The translations under genes and the position numbers were made by a program. Positions 5,345 to 5,532 of a stretch of 5,532 nucleotides of DNA are shown here, piece after piece. Each line of letters opens with the position of its first letter. Within the stretch, counting starts at the first letter, position 1. The stretch spans positions 1,056 to 6,587 of the forward strand of contig PMLN01000394.1 of the NCBI GenBank assembly GCA_003158885.1. Reading direction: 5' to 3'. This stretch comes from Anaerolineae bacterium. GTDB taxonomy: Bacteria; Chloroflexota; Anaerolineae; Anaerolineales; Villigracilaceae. The notes beneath the pieces were generated by a model. The model saw nothing but the letters and a program-made list of their open reading frames with translations, had not been told where the DNA came from and did no database searches.

Positions 5345-5410
5345 TGGTGTTTTTGTAGACTCTTTTGGAACACGGATCACATGGATTGGACGGATTGGCA
5401 CAGGTGGAGC
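5345..5410 (+). repeat. Dispersed 9-base-period repeat, copy C (half length)
   Basis: The entry GTGGTGTTTTTGTAGACTC is followed by TTTTGGAACACGGATCACAT and two further degenerate GGAT units, ending at GGCACAGGTGGAG. It matches the first half of copies A and B; the AAACAC-AAGTACAC second half is absent. It is immediately preceded by the hairpin repeat, whereas copy A is followed by it. Confidence 0.65.
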
Positions 5411-5532
5411 CATCCTATGCAGAACGTCCCGAAGGCTTTCGCAATTCAGGCAGGTCTTAATCAAAACCATCGGGATGGTGCGTAACATCAGTTTATGATT
5501 CTACCTGGAAGTGTGCACGCAAAGGTTGTCAG

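Larger units (their letters stand above)
4937..5532. other. Gene-free region rich in repeats and hairpins
   Basis: Nearly 600 bases without a believable gene. Open frames here are short, cross the repeats and show no recognisable family pattern. Contents, left to right: PHP promoter candidate, inverted repeat (4987-5060), terminator-like hairpin (5120-5156), small hairpin (5221-5244), hairpin repeat copy 2 (5253-5343) and repeat copy C (5345-5410). In the final 120 bases only a 14-base palindrome-like site, ACCATC/GATGGT (5466-5479), was noted, with no evidence of function. Confidence 0.6.

Noticed and set aside
5216..5488. 90-residue - strand ORF at the right end
   Set aside because: It is composed almost wholly of hairpin repeat copy 2 and repeat copy C; the Pro-rich composition reflects the repeat.

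Overview
The window looks like a chromosomal stretch from an environmental bacterium. The best guess is Chloroflexota, near Anaerolineae. That guess rests on remembered protein flavour (stacked DUF5668/LiaF-like membrane proteins with WWAxIPG motifs, an AlkZ-related protein, a lone cyclic-nucleotide-binding domain of the FGWSS type) and on the style of the intergenic repeats. No search could be run, so the taxonomy is an inference. There are six credible protein genes, and no rRNA, tRNA, CRISPR array or transposase was seen.

Layout. Positions 1-177 hold a stem-loop and the leader of a + strand gene (178-651) for a 157-residue protein that is essentially one cyclic-nucleotide-binding-like domain. 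A short intergenic stretch (652-858) with small repeats ends in a strong bidirectional terminator (822-854). That terminator also closes a tight three-gene operon on the - strand, read 2814 -> 859. The operon encodes a 177-residue polytopic membrane protein, a 262-residue LiaF-like protein (two membrane helices plus an outer beta-repeat 'toast-rack' domain), and a 207-residue protein made of four roughly 50-residue two-helix units. The genes are 1 and 8 bases apart and each has a clear Shine-Dalgarno sequence. The operon looks like a cell-envelope module, by analogy with LiaF-type stress sensing, but no two-component system or sigma factor is next to it in this window.

The right half holds two separate - strand genes. 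One is an AlkZ/YcaQ-related winged-helix protein (3137-3991) that lacks the glycosylase QxQ/QxD motif. The other is a PHP-domain metal-dependent phosphoesterase (4286-4936) with its metal-ligand motifs intact. Each intergenic gap here is packed with dispersed repeats. A degenerate 9-base-period element occurs three times (about 2919, 4128 and 5345), always in the same orientation. A G/C-asymmetric hairpin occurs twice (3042-3100 and 5253-5343). An imperfect inverted repeat lies at 4987-5060, and a terminator-like hairpin with no obvious gene lies at 5120-5156. The last ~600 bases contain no credible gene.

The genes do not form one obvious pathway. The membrane operon is the only functional unit. 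The most unusual content is the repeat set between genes and the internal-repeat architecture of the membrane cassette.
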